NCBI RefSeq assembly: GCF_025989125.1
Contig: NZ_JAPDNR010000001.1
Span: 3,454,301 to 3,518,300, forward strand
Reading direction: 5' to 3'
Source: Chitinophaga nivalis
Lineage (GTDB): Bacteria; Bacteroidota; Bacteroidia; Chitinophagales; Chitinophagaceae
Length of the DNA stretch: 64,000 bases
Shown: positions 47,682 through 56,372 of the stretch, piece after piece
Numbering within the stretch: the first letter of the stretch is position 1
Layout: each line of letters opens with the position of its first letter
The notes under the pieces: model-generated
What the model was told of the DNA's origin: nothing
The model's database searches: none
Seen by the model: only the letters and a program-made list of their open reading frames with translations
Translations under genes and position numbers: made by a program

Positions 47682-49076
47682 TTACAGGCCTGTGGCGCGT
47701 AGCATCAGGGTATGCAGGTCGGTATTTTTTACAAAGGCAGGCAGCAGTTCGCTGCCAGGCCCCAGCATGGCCAGTTCTACATAATCGGCGGTATGATCCA
47801 TACCACCCCAGGCAATGGCTGTGGCGGTCGTTTGCAGCGCCGCCAGCGCTTTATAGGGCAGCTTACGCGGGTTATACAAGCCTCCTTCGTCCAGATGGGT
47901 GTAGTGTTGCAGCAGGGCAGCGGCATCCGTAGGAGAGATGGTAAACCCCTGGGCATAGGCGATGCGTTCTGCTACCTTAGCCGGGGTATCGTTGCGGGTG
48001 ATGCCATTTAAGATCCATTCATTGGTATGCCGGTAATGCTGCAGGCGATCGAAGGATACATCGGTGTTATCGCCATAATACAGGCCGGGATTGGCATTGC
48101 CATGATCGGTGGTGATGATCACGAGGGTATGTTTATCCTGTTCTGCAAAATCAACCGCAACTTTTATGGCTTCATCAAAGGCGATCTGGTCGTACAGCAA
48201 GGCACCGGCATCGTTGGCATGGGCAGCCCAGTCTACTTTTCCGCCTTCCACCTGCATGACGAAGCCGTTTTTGTTACGCCGGAGTTGCCGGATGGCCTGC
48301 CGGGTCATTTCTGCCAGCGTCGGCACCTGTTGCTGTAACCGGGTATCCTGCTGCCGGTCCAGCGAATAGGGCAGCCCCTCGTCGTCGAATACGCCCAGCA
48401 GGGGGCGGGTGTGCTGCTCCGGCAATGCCAGCAGGGAAGTGCGTTCCCGCACAACCGTATAGCCGGCGGTGCTATACCGGGCAAAGAGATCCGTCTGATC
48501 CTTACGTTTATCCGCCCGGAAGTAATGGGCGCCGCCACCCATCATCACATCAAACTGTAAGGGCAGGTATTGGGTCGCAATTTCACCCATATCGCCCCGG
48601 TGGCTGTTACTGATACAGAAGCCCGCCGGCGTGGCATGGGTGATGGGTACGGTGGTGACGCAGCCCACTGCTTTACCGGCTGCCTTGAATTTTTGCAGGA
48701 TGGGGGTATAGTGGGTGCCGTCAGGGCCAACATTCAGGGAGCCATTGTGTACCCGCACACCGCCTCCCCAGGCAGAACTGGCCGCTGCAGAGTCGGTGAC
48801 CAGGGAGCTGGCAGATGCGGTACTCATCAGCGCACGGGCGACCTGGTTGGTTTCATATAGTTGCAGCCAGTGGCTTTGCCGCCCTTCTTTGCGCTGCAGC
48901 AACAGGCTGGCCATGTTTAAGGTGCCGGTGCTCATGCCGTCGCTCACGAGAAAGATGATGTTGCGGGCATGATGTCCCTGGCTGCTGATTTGCCGGGCAA
49001 AGGTGCGTACTGGTGCTACCATGGCAGTACCCAGCAGACCTAGAGAGGTGTTGCGGAAAAAATCCCTTCTTTTCAT
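47682..49076 (-). CDS. Tat-exported alkaline phosphatase
   Basis: About 464 residues from MKRRDFFRNTSLGLLGTAMV, which gives a canonical twin-Arg signal; an upstream ATG at 49100 adds eight residues. Active-site blocks: IFLVSDGMSTGTL (metal Asp), LVTDSAAASSAWGGG (nucleophile Ser), THATPAGF, VEGGKVDWAAHANDAG and ITTDHGNAN (metal ligands). It is a periplasmic zinc/magnesium phosphomonoesterase of the PhoA superfamily. It diverges from the lgt operon, with a Fur-type palindrome in the shared intergenic region. Confidence 0.93.
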   Translation of the reverse strand: MKRRDFFRNTSLGLLGTAMVAPVRTFARQISSQGHHARNIIFLVSDGMSTGTLNMASLLLQRKEGRQSHWLQLYETNQVARALMSTASASSLVTDSAAASSAWGGGVRVHNGSLNVGPDGTHYTPILQKFKAAGKAVGCVTTVPITHATPAGFCISNSHRGDMGEIATQYLPLQFDVMMGGGAHYFRADKRKDQTDLFARYSTAGYTVVRERTSLLALPEQHTRPLLGVFDDEGLPYSLDRQQDTRLQQQVPTLAEMTRQAIRQLRRNKNGFVMQVEGGKVDWAAHANDAGALLYDQIAFDEAIKVAVDFAEQDKHTLVIITTDHGNANPGLYYGDNTDVSFDRLQHYRHTNEWILNGITRNDTPAKVAERIAYAQGFTISPTDAAALLQHYTHLDEGGLYNPRKLPYKALAALQTTATAIAWGGMDHTADYVELAMLGPGSELLPAFVKNTDLHTLMLRATGL

Positions 49077-49120
49077 ATGTCGGTTTAATTGCGGCGGCAA
49101 AATAAAAAATAATTAACAAA

Positions 49121-49135
49121 TGCAACATTGTTGCA
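49121..49135. promoter_or_regulatory. perfect 7-1-7 palindrome, candidate Fur-family (Zur?) operator
   Basis: TGCAACA-T-TGTTGCA: two perfect 7-base arms around one central base. This is the geometry of Fur-superfamily boxes (TGATAATnATTATCA type). It covers the -33 element of the lgt promoter, so binding would block transcription. The operon carries a COG0523 GTPase, a family often under zinc control, so Zur is the first candidate regulator (inference). Confidence 0.55.
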
Positions 49136-49157
49136 AATTATATTTTGGTTATGTTTG
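49128..49157 (+). promoter_or_regulatory. Bacteroidota promoter of lgt operon
   Basis: TTG at 49128-49130, exactly 19 bases, then TATGTTTG at 49150-49157 (perfect TAnnTTTG). Transcription should start near 49163, which excludes the ATG at 49128 as the lgt start and supports 49185-49191. Confidence 0.75.
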
Positions 49158-49190
49158 CACACCAGCGATTTAGTTTTTCAGGAGATGATG

Positions 49191-50018
49191 ATGTTATATC
49201 TACAATGGCGGGTAGCGCCGGAAATTTTTCATATCGGCAGTTTTGCCCTGCGGTATTACAGTGTGGCGTTTATGGCAGCCTTCCTGGTGTCTTATGTATT
49301 GCTGTCGGTTGTTTTCCGGCGGGAGGGAACACCGCCTGCGTTACTGGAGAAACTAACCATATACATTTTCGTGGGTACGCTGGCAGGAGCCCGGCTGGGG
49401 CATTGCCTGTTTTATGACTTCGACTATTACCGGTATCATCTGTGGGAAATCATCCTTCCGGTTACGCACAATGAACAAGGCTGGGTATTTACCGGCTATC
49501 AGGGACTGGCCAGTCATGGTGGCGCCATCGGCATTTTACTGGCGGCCGCGCTTTTCTGTCGCCGGTACCAGGTGCCTTACAGCTGGCTGCTGGACCGGCT
49601 GGCACTGGCAGTACCATTTGCCGGTTGCCTGATCCGTATCGGTAATTTTTTTAATGCAGAAATCATCGGTATCCCTACCCAATTACCCTGGGCAGTTATA
49701 TTCACGCGGGTAGATAACATCCCGCGTCATCCGGCGCAATTGTATGAAGCATTATGTTATGCGGTCATTGGCGGATGGTTGTGGTATGCCTACCGCTACA
49801 AACAAGCCTTGTCCCGCCCGGGAACTATATTCGGCTGGTTACTGATGGCGGTTTTCAGTGTACGTTTCGGGCTGGAGTTTATAAAAGAAAACCAGGCAGC
49901 CTTTGAAAACGGTCATCTCCTGAATATGGGCCAGCTGTTGAGTATACCGTTGATCGCTATCGGTATCTATTGCTTATATCATGCTAAAAGAAAATATGGA
50001 AAAAGAGAACCGGATTAA
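49191..50018 (+). CDS. lgt: prolipoprotein diacylglyceryl transferase
   Basis: Integral membrane enzyme that transfers diacylglycerol from phosphatidylglycerol to the lipobox Cys of prolipoproteins. Signature GYQGLASHGGAIGILLA and the active-site segment IRIGNFFNAEIIGIPTQLPW are present, with seven predicted TM helices and the typical PRHPAQLYEA motif. Start chosen at the third of three consecutive ATGs (49185, 49188, 49191), 6 nt after a rare GGAG ribosome-binding sequence and downstream of the predicted transcription start. Its end overlaps the COG0523 gene. Confidence 0.92.
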   Translation: MLYLQWRVAPEIFHIGSFALRYYSVAFMAAFLVSYVLLSVVFRREGTPPALLEKLTIYIFVGTLAGARLGHCLFYDFDYYRYHLWEIILPVTHNEQGWVFTGYQGLASHGGAIGILLAAALFCRRYQVPYSWLLDRLALAVPFAGCLIRIGNFFNAEIIGIPTQLPWAVIFTRVDNIPRHPAQLYEALCYAVIGGWLWYAYRYKQALSRPGTIFGWLLMAVFSVRFGLEFIKENQAAFENGHLLNMGQLLSIPLIAIGIYCLYHAKRKYGKREPD

Positions 50019-50934
50019 AGTATATATCATCACGGGGTTTCTGGGTGCCGGTAAAACCACCGTGTTAAACAGTTTATTGCAACAGCTGTCGGCCAGTAAA
50101 AATATAGTGATCGAAAATGAATTCGGAAAAGTGAATATTGATGCTACCCTGATCGCCGGTAAAATCGATAACCTGTACGAATTAACCAGTGGTTGCATCT
50201 GCTGCTCACTGGACAATGAACTGCTGGAAGTATTGGGAGACGTGTTACGGATGGAAGACACCCCCGATCACGTTTTCATTGAAACCACCGGCATTGCAGA
50301 TACCGGTAACATCATCGGTATGTTGCAGCTGCCGGAAGTAACGGCACACTATGAGCTGGTACGTACGGTATGTGTGGTAGACGCGGAAAATATACAGGAT
50401 CGCCTGGTACAGCAACCGGAACCCGGAAAACAGATTGCCTGTGCAGATGTATTGGTGATCAATAAAATCATGGCATTAACCGTACCCGAACTGGTAAGTG
50501 TATACGAAATGCTGGAAGCGATTAACCCGTTGGCATTCGTAACGGCTACCGAAAGCGGGGAGCTGAAACTGCGGGACCTGCACGCCCCGGTAACGCGGTC
50601 ACCTATTCCCTATACACCCGCACCAGTGGAACATCTCCATAAAATAAATACGGTATTGTTTACGACGCCTGATGCTTTTAACCTCAATATGCTGGTATAT
50701 GTACTCGATTTTCACTGCAACGTATATCCGGACCAGTTATATCGTATCAAAGGGTATGTAAGCATACAGGATAGTGACGAAAAATTCCTGGTGCAGTCTA
50801 CCGGAAAATACCTGCACATCACAGCCGTGGGCAGCTGGGGAGAGGAAACGCCGGCTTCCACCCTGGTATTTATCGGCAAAGATCTCAAATCAGCTACCAT
50901 ACAGCGTATCCTGCAACCGGCCACTAAGCGTTGA
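49996..50934 (+). CDS. COG0523 (CobW/YjiA-like) GTP-binding metal chaperone
   Basis: About 312 residues from MEKENRIKVYIITGF; an ATG at 49981 is also in frame. G1 motif GFLGAGKTTVLN, metal-binding CxCC in SGCICCSLDNE, metal-dependent switch VFIETTGIADTGN, and G4-like VLVINKIMALT. The C-terminal CobW_C-like domain is present (CNVYPDQLYRIKGYVSIQDS). COG0523 proteins deliver metals, often zinc, to client enzymes. The start lies inside lgt, so translation is coupled. Confidence 0.92.
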   Translation: MEKENRIKVYIITGFLGAGKTTVLNSLLQQLSASKNIVIENEFGKVNIDATLIAGKIDNLYELTSGCICCSLDNELLEVLGDVLRMEDTPDHVFIETTGIADTGNIIGMLQLPEVTAHYELVRTVCVVDAENIQDRLVQQPEPGKQIACADVLVINKIMALTVPELVSVYEMLEAINPLAFVTATESGELKLRDLHAPVTRSPIPYTPAPVEHLHKINTVLFTTPDAFNLNMLVYVLDFHCNVYPDQLYRIKGYVSIQDSDEKFLVQSTGKYLHITAVGSWGEETPASTLVFIGKDLKSATIQRILQPATKR

Positions 50935-50988
50935 AAAAAATGTATGGAAAAATGCCGTTGCTGCATCTACTCCTAAAATCAGCAGCGC

Positions 50989-51825
50989 ATGATCCGGATG
51001 TTATTATTGACCAGCAGCCTATTTTTAGGGAGTCATTGTTCGAACGGAAAAGTAAATACCACACCTCCGCCGGATAGCCCGGCCACCGTTATGCCCCCGG
51101 CTACCTTCGTGAAAGATATTCCATTGCCGGCAGGCTACCGGCGGGTGCCGCAGCCGGCCGGATCTTTCGGCGCCTGGTTGCGTCAACGCGCGCTGAAAGC
51201 AGATCACACGGTTTACCTGTTTGATGGCCGCCCGAAACGGAACCAGGAAGCCCAGTATGCGGTACTGGATATCTCCGTGGGAGATAAAGACCTGCAGCAA
51301 TGCGCGGACGCGGTCATCCGGTTGTATGCCGAATACCAGTACAGTTCCGGACAATCAGATAAAATCGCCTTTAAGGCCACGGATGGCACCCGTATGGATT
51401 ATCACAGCTGGCAGCAAGGGATTCGTTTTGTATTGAAACAGGGCCGCCTGCAACGGATACAACAGACAAAGCCGGATAAGAGTGCCGCCGGTTTTTCGGC
51501 ATACCTGCAAACGGTATTTATGTATGCCGGTACCCAAAGCCTCAGCCGCGAACTGCAACCGGTAACGGCTATACGTGAATTGATGCCGGGTGATGTATTT
51601 ATCAGGGGCGGTTCCCCCGGTCATGCGGTGATCGTGATGGATGTGGCACAGAATGATGCCGGCCATAAAATATTCCTGCTGGCACAAAGTTATATGCCTG
51701 CCCAGAACATCCATATACTGAAAAATCCTATGCATGCTACTCCCTGGTACCCGACCAGTTTTACCGGCCGGCTGATAACACCGGAATGGATATTTGAGCG
51801 CGATGAACTAAAGAAATTTCCATAG
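50989..51825 (+). CDS. secreted DUF4846 protein
   Basis: 278 residues with an N-terminal signal (IRMLLLTSSLFLGSHC). DUF4846 features: LPAGYRRVPQPAGSFGAWLR near the N-terminus, VYLFDGRPKRNQEAQYAVLD, QCADAVIRLYAEYQYSSGQS, and GDVFIRGGSPGHAVIVMDVA. The last, with its conserved His, resembles an NlpC/P60- or papain-like core, so a cell-wall-related activity is possible. It follows the COG0523 gene by 54 nt. Confidence 0.88.
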   Translation: MIRMLLLTSSLFLGSHCSNGKVNTTPPPDSPATVMPPATFVKDIPLPAGYRRVPQPAGSFGAWLRQRALKADHTVYLFDGRPKRNQEAQYAVLDISVGDKDLQQCADAVIRLYAEYQYSSGQSDKIAFKATDGTRMDYHSWQQGIRFVLKQGRLQRIQQTKPDKSAAGFSAYLQTVFMYAGTQSLSRELQPVTAIRELMPGDVFIRGGSPGHAVIVMDVAQNDAGHKIFLLAQSYMPAQNIHILKNPMHATPWYPTSFTGRLITPEWIFERDELKKFP

Positions 51826-51871
51826 GGCGAGGAATGGCTGTTCTTTCTCACCCTGAGGGTATCCCTCCCGG

Positions 51872-52789
51872 TTATGCCAGGAAACGTCTGTACTTCATCT
51901 CAAAGTCAGCGATAGCCGGATGCCGTTGTTTTACAAATGCGAATAACTTGCTGTATTCCTCATTGGTAAAAAACAGGCCGTAGGTGAGGATAAATATAAT
52001 CTGGAAACCGTAGATCATCATGAAAATATAAATCCCCATATGCAGACAGATGCCCACTATTATCAGCGGTATTCTTAACTTCCGGACCCAGATAAGCACC
52101 GGGAAGTACAGCTCAAAAAGGAGGGTCGCATAGGTGGTAATCAGTACAATCCATCCGTTGGACACAATTGCTTCGTTATAGGAAGTGCCTTTGAAACGTT
52201 CCAGCGAAAACGTGTAATAAGTGGCTACCCCATTATACCAGACGTCTGCATGTGCTTTGGAAATACCGGAAATAAAATAGGCCAGGCAAAGATGAAACAT
52301 AATGGAATAAGCGGCGAGGTTAGTCAGCATATTGCAGACGGCCGGATCTTTTTTCACTTTATGGCTGTTGAAAAGCACCAGGTACTGAAATGTATTGGCA
52401 AAGCTGAGATACAGCAACATAAACTTGAGTAGGTTATCGCCGCCATTAAGGTTGATGTTATTCATCCGCTGGAACAACTCTACCAGAAGGAAAACAAAAA
52501 TAGCTGTAAGATTCCTGCCGATGCCCAGCAGGTAAAGGATGACCAGTGTAGTATATAGGATGATCAGCACAAAGTAATGCTCGCGCAGGTATTGGATATT
52601 GACGCCGATGCTGGTTAGCAGTATATCATTCTGTGCAACCAGAAAACTGTGTGTGCCGTACAGTAATTCCAGGCTGGTCCAGTTAATAGTCAATTCCTTC
52701 AATAGCCACAGGCAAAGTGCGACACGAAGGATAGACAGATAAATAGATCTGGTATTTGTTTGCGTAAGATGATGAAACAGGGTATGCAT
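51872..52789 (-). CDS. SdpB-like / HTTM multipass membrane protein
   Basis: 305 residues, about seven TM helices. HTTM/SdpB landmarks are NLNGGDNLLKFMLLYLSFAN, MFHLCLAYFISGISKAHADV with WYNGVATYY, and a GICLHMGIYIFMMIYGF segment. HTTM domains are related to vitamin-K-dependent carboxylase. In Bacillus, SdpB works with SdpA to mature the toxin SdpC. Here it is the last gene of a four-gene minus-strand unit after two small secreted peptides and an SdpA-like protein, 7 nt after the latter. A role in peptide maturation is inferred from this order. Confidence 0.8.
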   Translation of the reverse strand: MHTLFHHLTQTNTRSIYLSILRVALCLWLLKELTINWTSLELLYGTHSFLVAQNDILLTSIGVNIQYLREHYFVLIILYTTLVILYLLGIGRNLTAIFVFLLVELFQRMNNINLNGGDNLLKFMLLYLSFANTFQYLVLFNSHKVKKDPAVCNMLTNLAAYSIMFHLCLAYFISGISKAHADVWYNGVATYYTFSLERFKGTSYNEAIVSNGWIVLITTYATLLFELYFPVLIWVRKLRIPLIIVGICLHMGIYIFMMIYGFQIIFILTYGLFFTNEEYSKLFAFVKQRHPAIADFEMKYRRFLA

Positions 52790-52796
52790 GATCGTG

Positions 52797-53441
52797 CTAA
52801 TTATTTAATGAAGCGGAATAGAAAGGTGATTCAAAAACCACTGCTTCTGCTGTTTGGACATCCTTATTATTTCGGTCTTTAAACTTGGGTATTTGCTTTT
52901 GAGAGAGTACCATTTTAAATTCCTGGTCTGCCGGCGGAAGGTTGTTTTTTAAAGCCACCAGTGCGCCATATCGCTTCAATGTTCTGATCGCCTCACTGGT
53001 GTTGTTATGTTGCCAGGTCATCGCCAGGGTTGCTTTGCTGATAAAACTATCCGACGAGTCAGGATGTAAATACCTGATCAGTTTTATGTTTTCCTGCTGA
53101 ATGTTTTTCATTCCCAGCACAGAATTATTGACGGCATAATCCAGCAGGTTTTCTTCCTGGTTAAAGGGGGCTTTTAATTGTTTCTGCTGGGTTATTTGCC
53201 CGATTACTTCAAATGTGCGCTGTTGGTGTGATTTTTTATCCCTGATAATATAGTATAACCGGTCGTTGAACTGAGGTGGTGGCGCAAAGAACGACCAGCG
53301 CTGATAGAATAGCCGGTGAAAGAAGGTATACTGTTCTCCAAACCCGATCTTGAAATAATTCTCGGGCATATTGAATAACGTGGTACTCACCCAATAAAAC
53401 AGGAAAAAGGAAAGTATAGTATATAGATATAATTTTTTCAT
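52797..53441 (-). CDS. SdpA-like / DUF5819-type protein
   Basis: 214 residues: one N-terminal TM helix (YLYTILSFFLFYWVSTTLF) followed by an extracytoplasmic domain containing RLFYQRWSFFAPPPQFNDRL. The W-x-F-F-x-x-P-P element recalls the signature seen in SdpA and DUF5819 partners of HTTM proteins. The rest is soluble, mixed alpha/beta. Directly adjacent to the SdpB-like gene. In Bacillus, SdpA with SdpB is required to release the mature SDP toxin. Exact biochemistry is unknown in any host. Confidence 0.65.
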   Translation of the reverse strand: MKKLYLYTILSFFLFYWVSTTLFNMPENYFKIGFGEQYTFFHRLFYQRWSFFAPPPQFNDRLYYIIRDKKSHQQRTFEVIGQITQQKQLKAPFNQEENLLDYAVNNSVLGMKNIQQENIKLIRYLHPDSSDSFISKATLAMTWQHNNTSEAIRTLKRYGALVALKNNLPPADQEFKMVLSQKQIPKFKDRNNKDVQTAEAVVFESPFYSASLNN

Positions 53442-53477
53442 AACATGTGTTATTCGACGGGTGATGGTGAATCGTGT

Positions 53478-53521
53478 AAGGTTACAGGAAGTAGTAAATA
53501 CGAACTCCTTCCTGTAGCCTT
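53478..53521 (-). promoter_or_regulatory. intercistronic stem-loop, candidate attenuator
   Basis: Fourteen-base-pair inverted repeat with one mismatch (53478-53491 with 53508-53521) between the second peptide gene and the SdpA-like gene, without a following T-run in the minus direction. Such hairpins often set precursor peptide expression above that of maturation genes. Confidence 0.5.
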
Positions 53522-53534
53522 ATATCATTAACAG

Positions 53535-53882
53535 TCAGTCCAGAGAAGACAGCCTTATATTTTTGACGGCTTCTCTCTTGCCGGTGCGTATCCTGTCCGG
53601 ATCTTGTTCGCCGGATAGTCCAATCAGCGTAATTGTGCCGGCTACAAACACTGATACTTGTGGCATGTACATTGCGCTCGCTATCACGGAGACCTCAATT
53701 ACAGTATCTCTGCTGACCGCTGCAATGGCGGATGTCGTAAACATGGAGGTATTAAAATCGGTATCGGCGCTGGCGAAACCAATGTTCTTTACATGATCAT
53801 TTGTTTTTGCGGAGGCTACAGATAGCACACTATAGACAAATATGGCAATGCCTGATAACCATACGAATTTTACTTTTTTCAT
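53535..53882 (-). CDS. small secreted peptide precursor, paralog 2
   Basis: 115 residues from the start MKKVKFVWLSGIAIF; the frame extends 63 nt upstream to another ATG. Signal peptide ends about VASAKTN. The body has KNIGFASAD, then a long hydrophobic stretch (SMFTTSAIAAVSRDTVIEVS; VFVAGTITLIGLSG) and a hydrophilic tail ending VKNIRLSSLD. It is paralogous to the next gene upstream: same MKK.KFV..GIA..VYSV.S.AS.KTN opening, same KN.G.A.AD, and a similar terminus. SdpC-like toxin precursor is the proposed reading. Confidence 0.65.
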   Translation of the reverse strand: MKKVKFVWLSGIAIFVYSVLSVASAKTNDHVKNIGFASADTDFNTSMFTTSAIAAVSRDTVIEVSVIASAMYMPQVSVFVAGTITLIGLSGEQDPDRIRTGKREAVKNIRLSSLD

Positions 53883-53962
53883 AATGATGGTATTTAAATA
53901 GTTAAGATGATATTGGCATTCATGCAGAAAGGCTGATATGGCCAATAAAAAATACCATAGGG

Positions 53963-53995
53963 AGGAGGCTGTACGGGGTTCCCTTACCGCCTCCT
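53963..53995 (-). promoter_or_regulatory. stem-loop between the two peptide genes
   Basis: AGGAGGC/GCCTCCT (53963-53969 with 53989-53995) extended by GTA/TAC around a single mismatch. On the minus strand a T-rich stretch follows after about 10 nt. Possible partial terminator that leaves the first peptide most abundant. Confidence 0.4.
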
Positions 53996-54011
53996 TTCAT
54001 TTTGTAGGAGG

Positions 54012-54332
54012 TCAATCGAGCGCAGACAGTTGTACATTTACAATTTCCGGATGACTGAGATTTGTATTCTCCGGTTCAGACCTGCCAACCAACCCGGCTG
54101 TAGCCAGGACAGCCGTTCCCACAGCCATAGCTACTCCAGGACAAGCCAGTGCGAGGGCTACTGGTGTAAAAGCGGCTTGTCTGGCGAGATCTACTTTGTT
54201 TATTTCAATCTTATCCGCCCTGGCAAGTCCCATGTTCTTTGCACTGGCATTTGTTTTATTGGAAGCGATGGACATGACGGAATAAACGCAGGTAGCAATG
54301 CCTAGCAGCAATACGAATTTTGCTTTTTTCAT
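54012..54332 (-). CDS. small secreted peptide precursor, paralog 1
   Basis: 106 residues. Signal peptide KFVLLLGIATCVYSVMSIAS, cleavage probably before NKTN. After a short charged part (KNMGLARADKIEINKVDLAR) comes a strongly hydrophobic ~35-residue segment (FTPVALALACPGVAMAVGTA followed by VLATAGLVG), then a hydrophilic tail ending VNVQLSALD. The layout of signal, spacer, hydrophobic core and C-terminal tail resembles SdpC, from which a hydrophobic 42-residue toxin is cut. First gene of the minus-strand unit. No immunity gene of the SdpI type was seen. Confidence 0.65.
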   Translation of the reverse strand: MKKAKFVLLLGIATCVYSVMSIASNKTNASAKNMGLARADKIEINKVDLARQAAFTPVALALACPGVAMAVGTAVLATAGLVGRSEPENTNLSHPEIVNVQLSALD

Positions 54333-54731
54333 AGTTGTTAATATTTAAGTGATTAAGAAGACTTTGGTATTAGTATATATGATAGTGCGCTTAAACGTGT
54401 GACCTGTCTGGTTAACTTTGCGGGTTTTCGATCTTTTTCTTTGATGCCACAGTCTGATTTTTTGATTACAGGGATCGGATGCCGTGAGCCTTTACTATTG
54501 GTTAAGGGTTAGTTCAACTTTCAATGTATCTGTAATATCCTTCATGGGAAATGTATTCCGATAGCAGCTGTATGCACACAAGATATTTTCCTTCAAAACA
54601 TTTGCTACTTGATACGGAATTAATAAAAATGGATATTTTTAATTAAAACATTTGTATGCGATAAAGGGACGAAATTTCCCCGCCAGGGCGAATGGCCGTT
54701 TTTCTGCTTTTCCTTACCTTTATGGCTTATC
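54333..54731. other. intergenic region between peptide operon and xseA
   Basis: About 400 AT-rich bases without a gene. It must contain the minus-strand promoter of the peptide operon and the plus-strand promoter of xseA. No clean -33/-7 pair was found; TACCTTTA at 54715-54722 is a partial match just ahead of xseA. Confidence 0.45.
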
Positions 54732-56171
54732 ATGCATGCATCTCCCGCCATAAAGCTATCCGTACTCACCAGCAGGATTCAACAGGCACTGGCAACAGTG
54801 TTTGAAGAACAAACATATTGGGTGATGGCGGATGTAACCAGTTATTCCTACTACGCGCAAAAAGGCTATCACTACTTCGACCTGGTGGAGAAAGACACGC
54901 AGGCTGGCGGCATGGTAGCTAAGGTGTCAGGCGTGGCATGGGGCAACGGAGCTACCCGGATCAAGGAGTTTGAAATCGTAACGGGGCAGATGTTCCGCAA
55001 CGATATTCATGTATTGGTGAAGGTATCCGTCAGTTATCACCCGGTACATGGGCTGCGGATAACCCTGCTGGATATCGATACCAGCTTTACCATCGGCCTG
55101 CTGGAACAACAGAAGCAACAAACCCTGGCCCGCCTGCTCACGGAATGTGCGGATTTTATCCGGAAAGCAGGCGACCGGTATATTACCCGTAATAATCAGC
55201 TGCCCTTACCTCCGGTCATACAACGGATTGCCGTGGTGACTTCCAATAATTCCGCCGGCTACCAGGATTTTCTGCATACGCTGGAACATAACCATTTCGG
55301 CTATACGTTTCAGGTGGAAGGGTATTTTACCGTGGTACAGGGCGAAGCAAAAGCAGAACTGATTCAGCAGCAACTGATCAATATCTATCAGTCGGGCAAG
55401 ACTTACGATGTAGTAGTGATGATTAGAGGCGGTGGCGCACAAACAGACTTTCTTATCTTCGATACTTTCATCCTGGGCAGGGCGGTGGCTAAATTTCCGG
55501 TACCGGTGCTCACGGGTATCGGGCATCAGAAAAATGAAACCATCACCGATCTGATGGCGCATACAGCCACCAAAACGCCGACGCGGGTGGCGGAGCTGAT
55601 CATCGCCCACAACAGGGCCTTTGAAGAATCTGTGACCAACCTGCAGCAGATGATCCTGATCCGTTCGCAGCAATTGTGTGCGGCACATTTTCAGGCATTA
55701 TCCTTTTTGAATGCCAGCGTCATTAACCAGGCAAGAACCCTGGTGGCTTCTCATAAAGAAGAGCTGAATAATTTCAACCAGGTGATCCTGCATACAGCAT
55801 CGGCTACCTTGTCGCAGCACCAGCGGCGGTTGATGACGTTGTCGGGAATGGTGTTGTCGAAACCCCGCGCACTGGTGGCAGGCAGATTACAGGACCTGGA
55901 TCATCAGGCGGGCCGGCTGCGTTCTTTCAGCAGGATGTTCCTGCAGAATAAGGCGGCACAACTGGCGCACTATGATACCCTCTTTAAAATTATGAGCCCG
56001 GATAACATCCTGAAAAGGGGATTTGCCATGATCTCTCTCGACGGAAAAATATTACGGGATGCACAAACCCTTTCACCCGGCAGCCAGGTACAGATCCACC
56101 TGCAGGATGCATTACTGGATGCCACTATTACCGCAAAAAATAATACCCATGAGCCAGGAGCTAACATATGA
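54732..56171 (+). CDS. xseA: exodeoxyribonuclease VII large subunit
   Basis: 479 residues. N-terminal OB fold (IQQALATVFEEQTYWVMADV), catalytic domain with IAVVTSNNSAGYQDFLHTLE, MIRGGGAQTDFLIFD, TGIGHQKNETITDLMAHTAT and KTPTRVAELII, then a long coiled-coil region and a C-terminal segment ILKRGFAMISLDGKILRDA. It degrades single-stranded DNA to oligonucleotides together with XseB, whose gene overlaps its 3' end. Confidence 0.95.
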   Translation: MHASPAIKLSVLTSRIQQALATVFEEQTYWVMADVTSYSYYAQKGYHYFDLVEKDTQAGGMVAKVSGVAWGNGATRIKEFEIVTGQMFRNDIHVLVKVSVSYHPVHGLRITLLDIDTSFTIGLLEQQKQQTLARLLTECADFIRKAGDRYITRNNQLPLPPVIQRIAVVTSNNSAGYQDFLHTLEHNHFGYTFQVEGYFTVVQGEAKAELIQQQLINIYQSGKTYDVVVMIRGGGAQTDFLIFDTFILGRAVAKFPVPVLTGIGHQKNETITDLMAHTATKTPTRVAELIIAHNRAFEESVTNLQQMILIRSQQLCAAHFQALSFLNASVINQARTLVASHKEELNNFNQVILHTASATLSQHQRRLMTLSGMVLSKPRALVAGRLQDLDHQAGRLRSFSRMFLQNKAAQLAHYDTLFKIMSPDNILKRGFAMISLDGKILRDAQTLSPGSQVQIHLQDALLDATITAKNNTHEPGANI

Positions 56172-56364
56172 AGCCGCTTATAATGAATTGCAGCTGATTG
56201 CCGAGGAAATAGAACACGAAGCCGTATCGGTAGATGTACTGGCTGAAAAAGTAAAACGTGCTGCCGTACTGATCGAATTCTGTCAGCAGAAATTACGGGC
56301 TACGGAAACAGAAGTCAATAACATCATCAAACAGATGGAAAACAACAAGGGCACGGAAAAATAA
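56149..56364 (+). CDS. xseB: exodeoxyribonuclease VII small subunit
   Basis: 71 residues starting MSQELTYEAAYNELQLIAEE, with the XseB pattern of two helices (EHEAVSVDVLAEKVKRAAVL; EFCQQKLRATETEVNNII). The start lies 23 nt inside xseA. An upstream in-frame ATG at 56059 would add 30 residues of out-of-family sequence, so I rejected it. It binds the helical part of XseA. Confidence 0.93.
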   Translation: MSQELTYEAAYNELQLIAEEIEHEAVSVDVLAEKVKRAAVLIEFCQQKLRATETEVNNIIKQMENNKGTEK

Positions 56365-56372
56365 GTACCGGC

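Noticed and set aside
53535..54332. NVEALA-type or double-glycine leader peptides
   Set aside because: The precursors share a signal peptide opening with NVEALA proteins only in general terms; they lack the NVEALA motif and a GG cleavage site, and have a long hydrophobic core with a C-terminal tail.
56059..56148. N-terminal extension of xseB
   Set aside because: These 30 codons lie inside xseA in another frame and do not resemble XseB; the family start matches the ATG at 56149.
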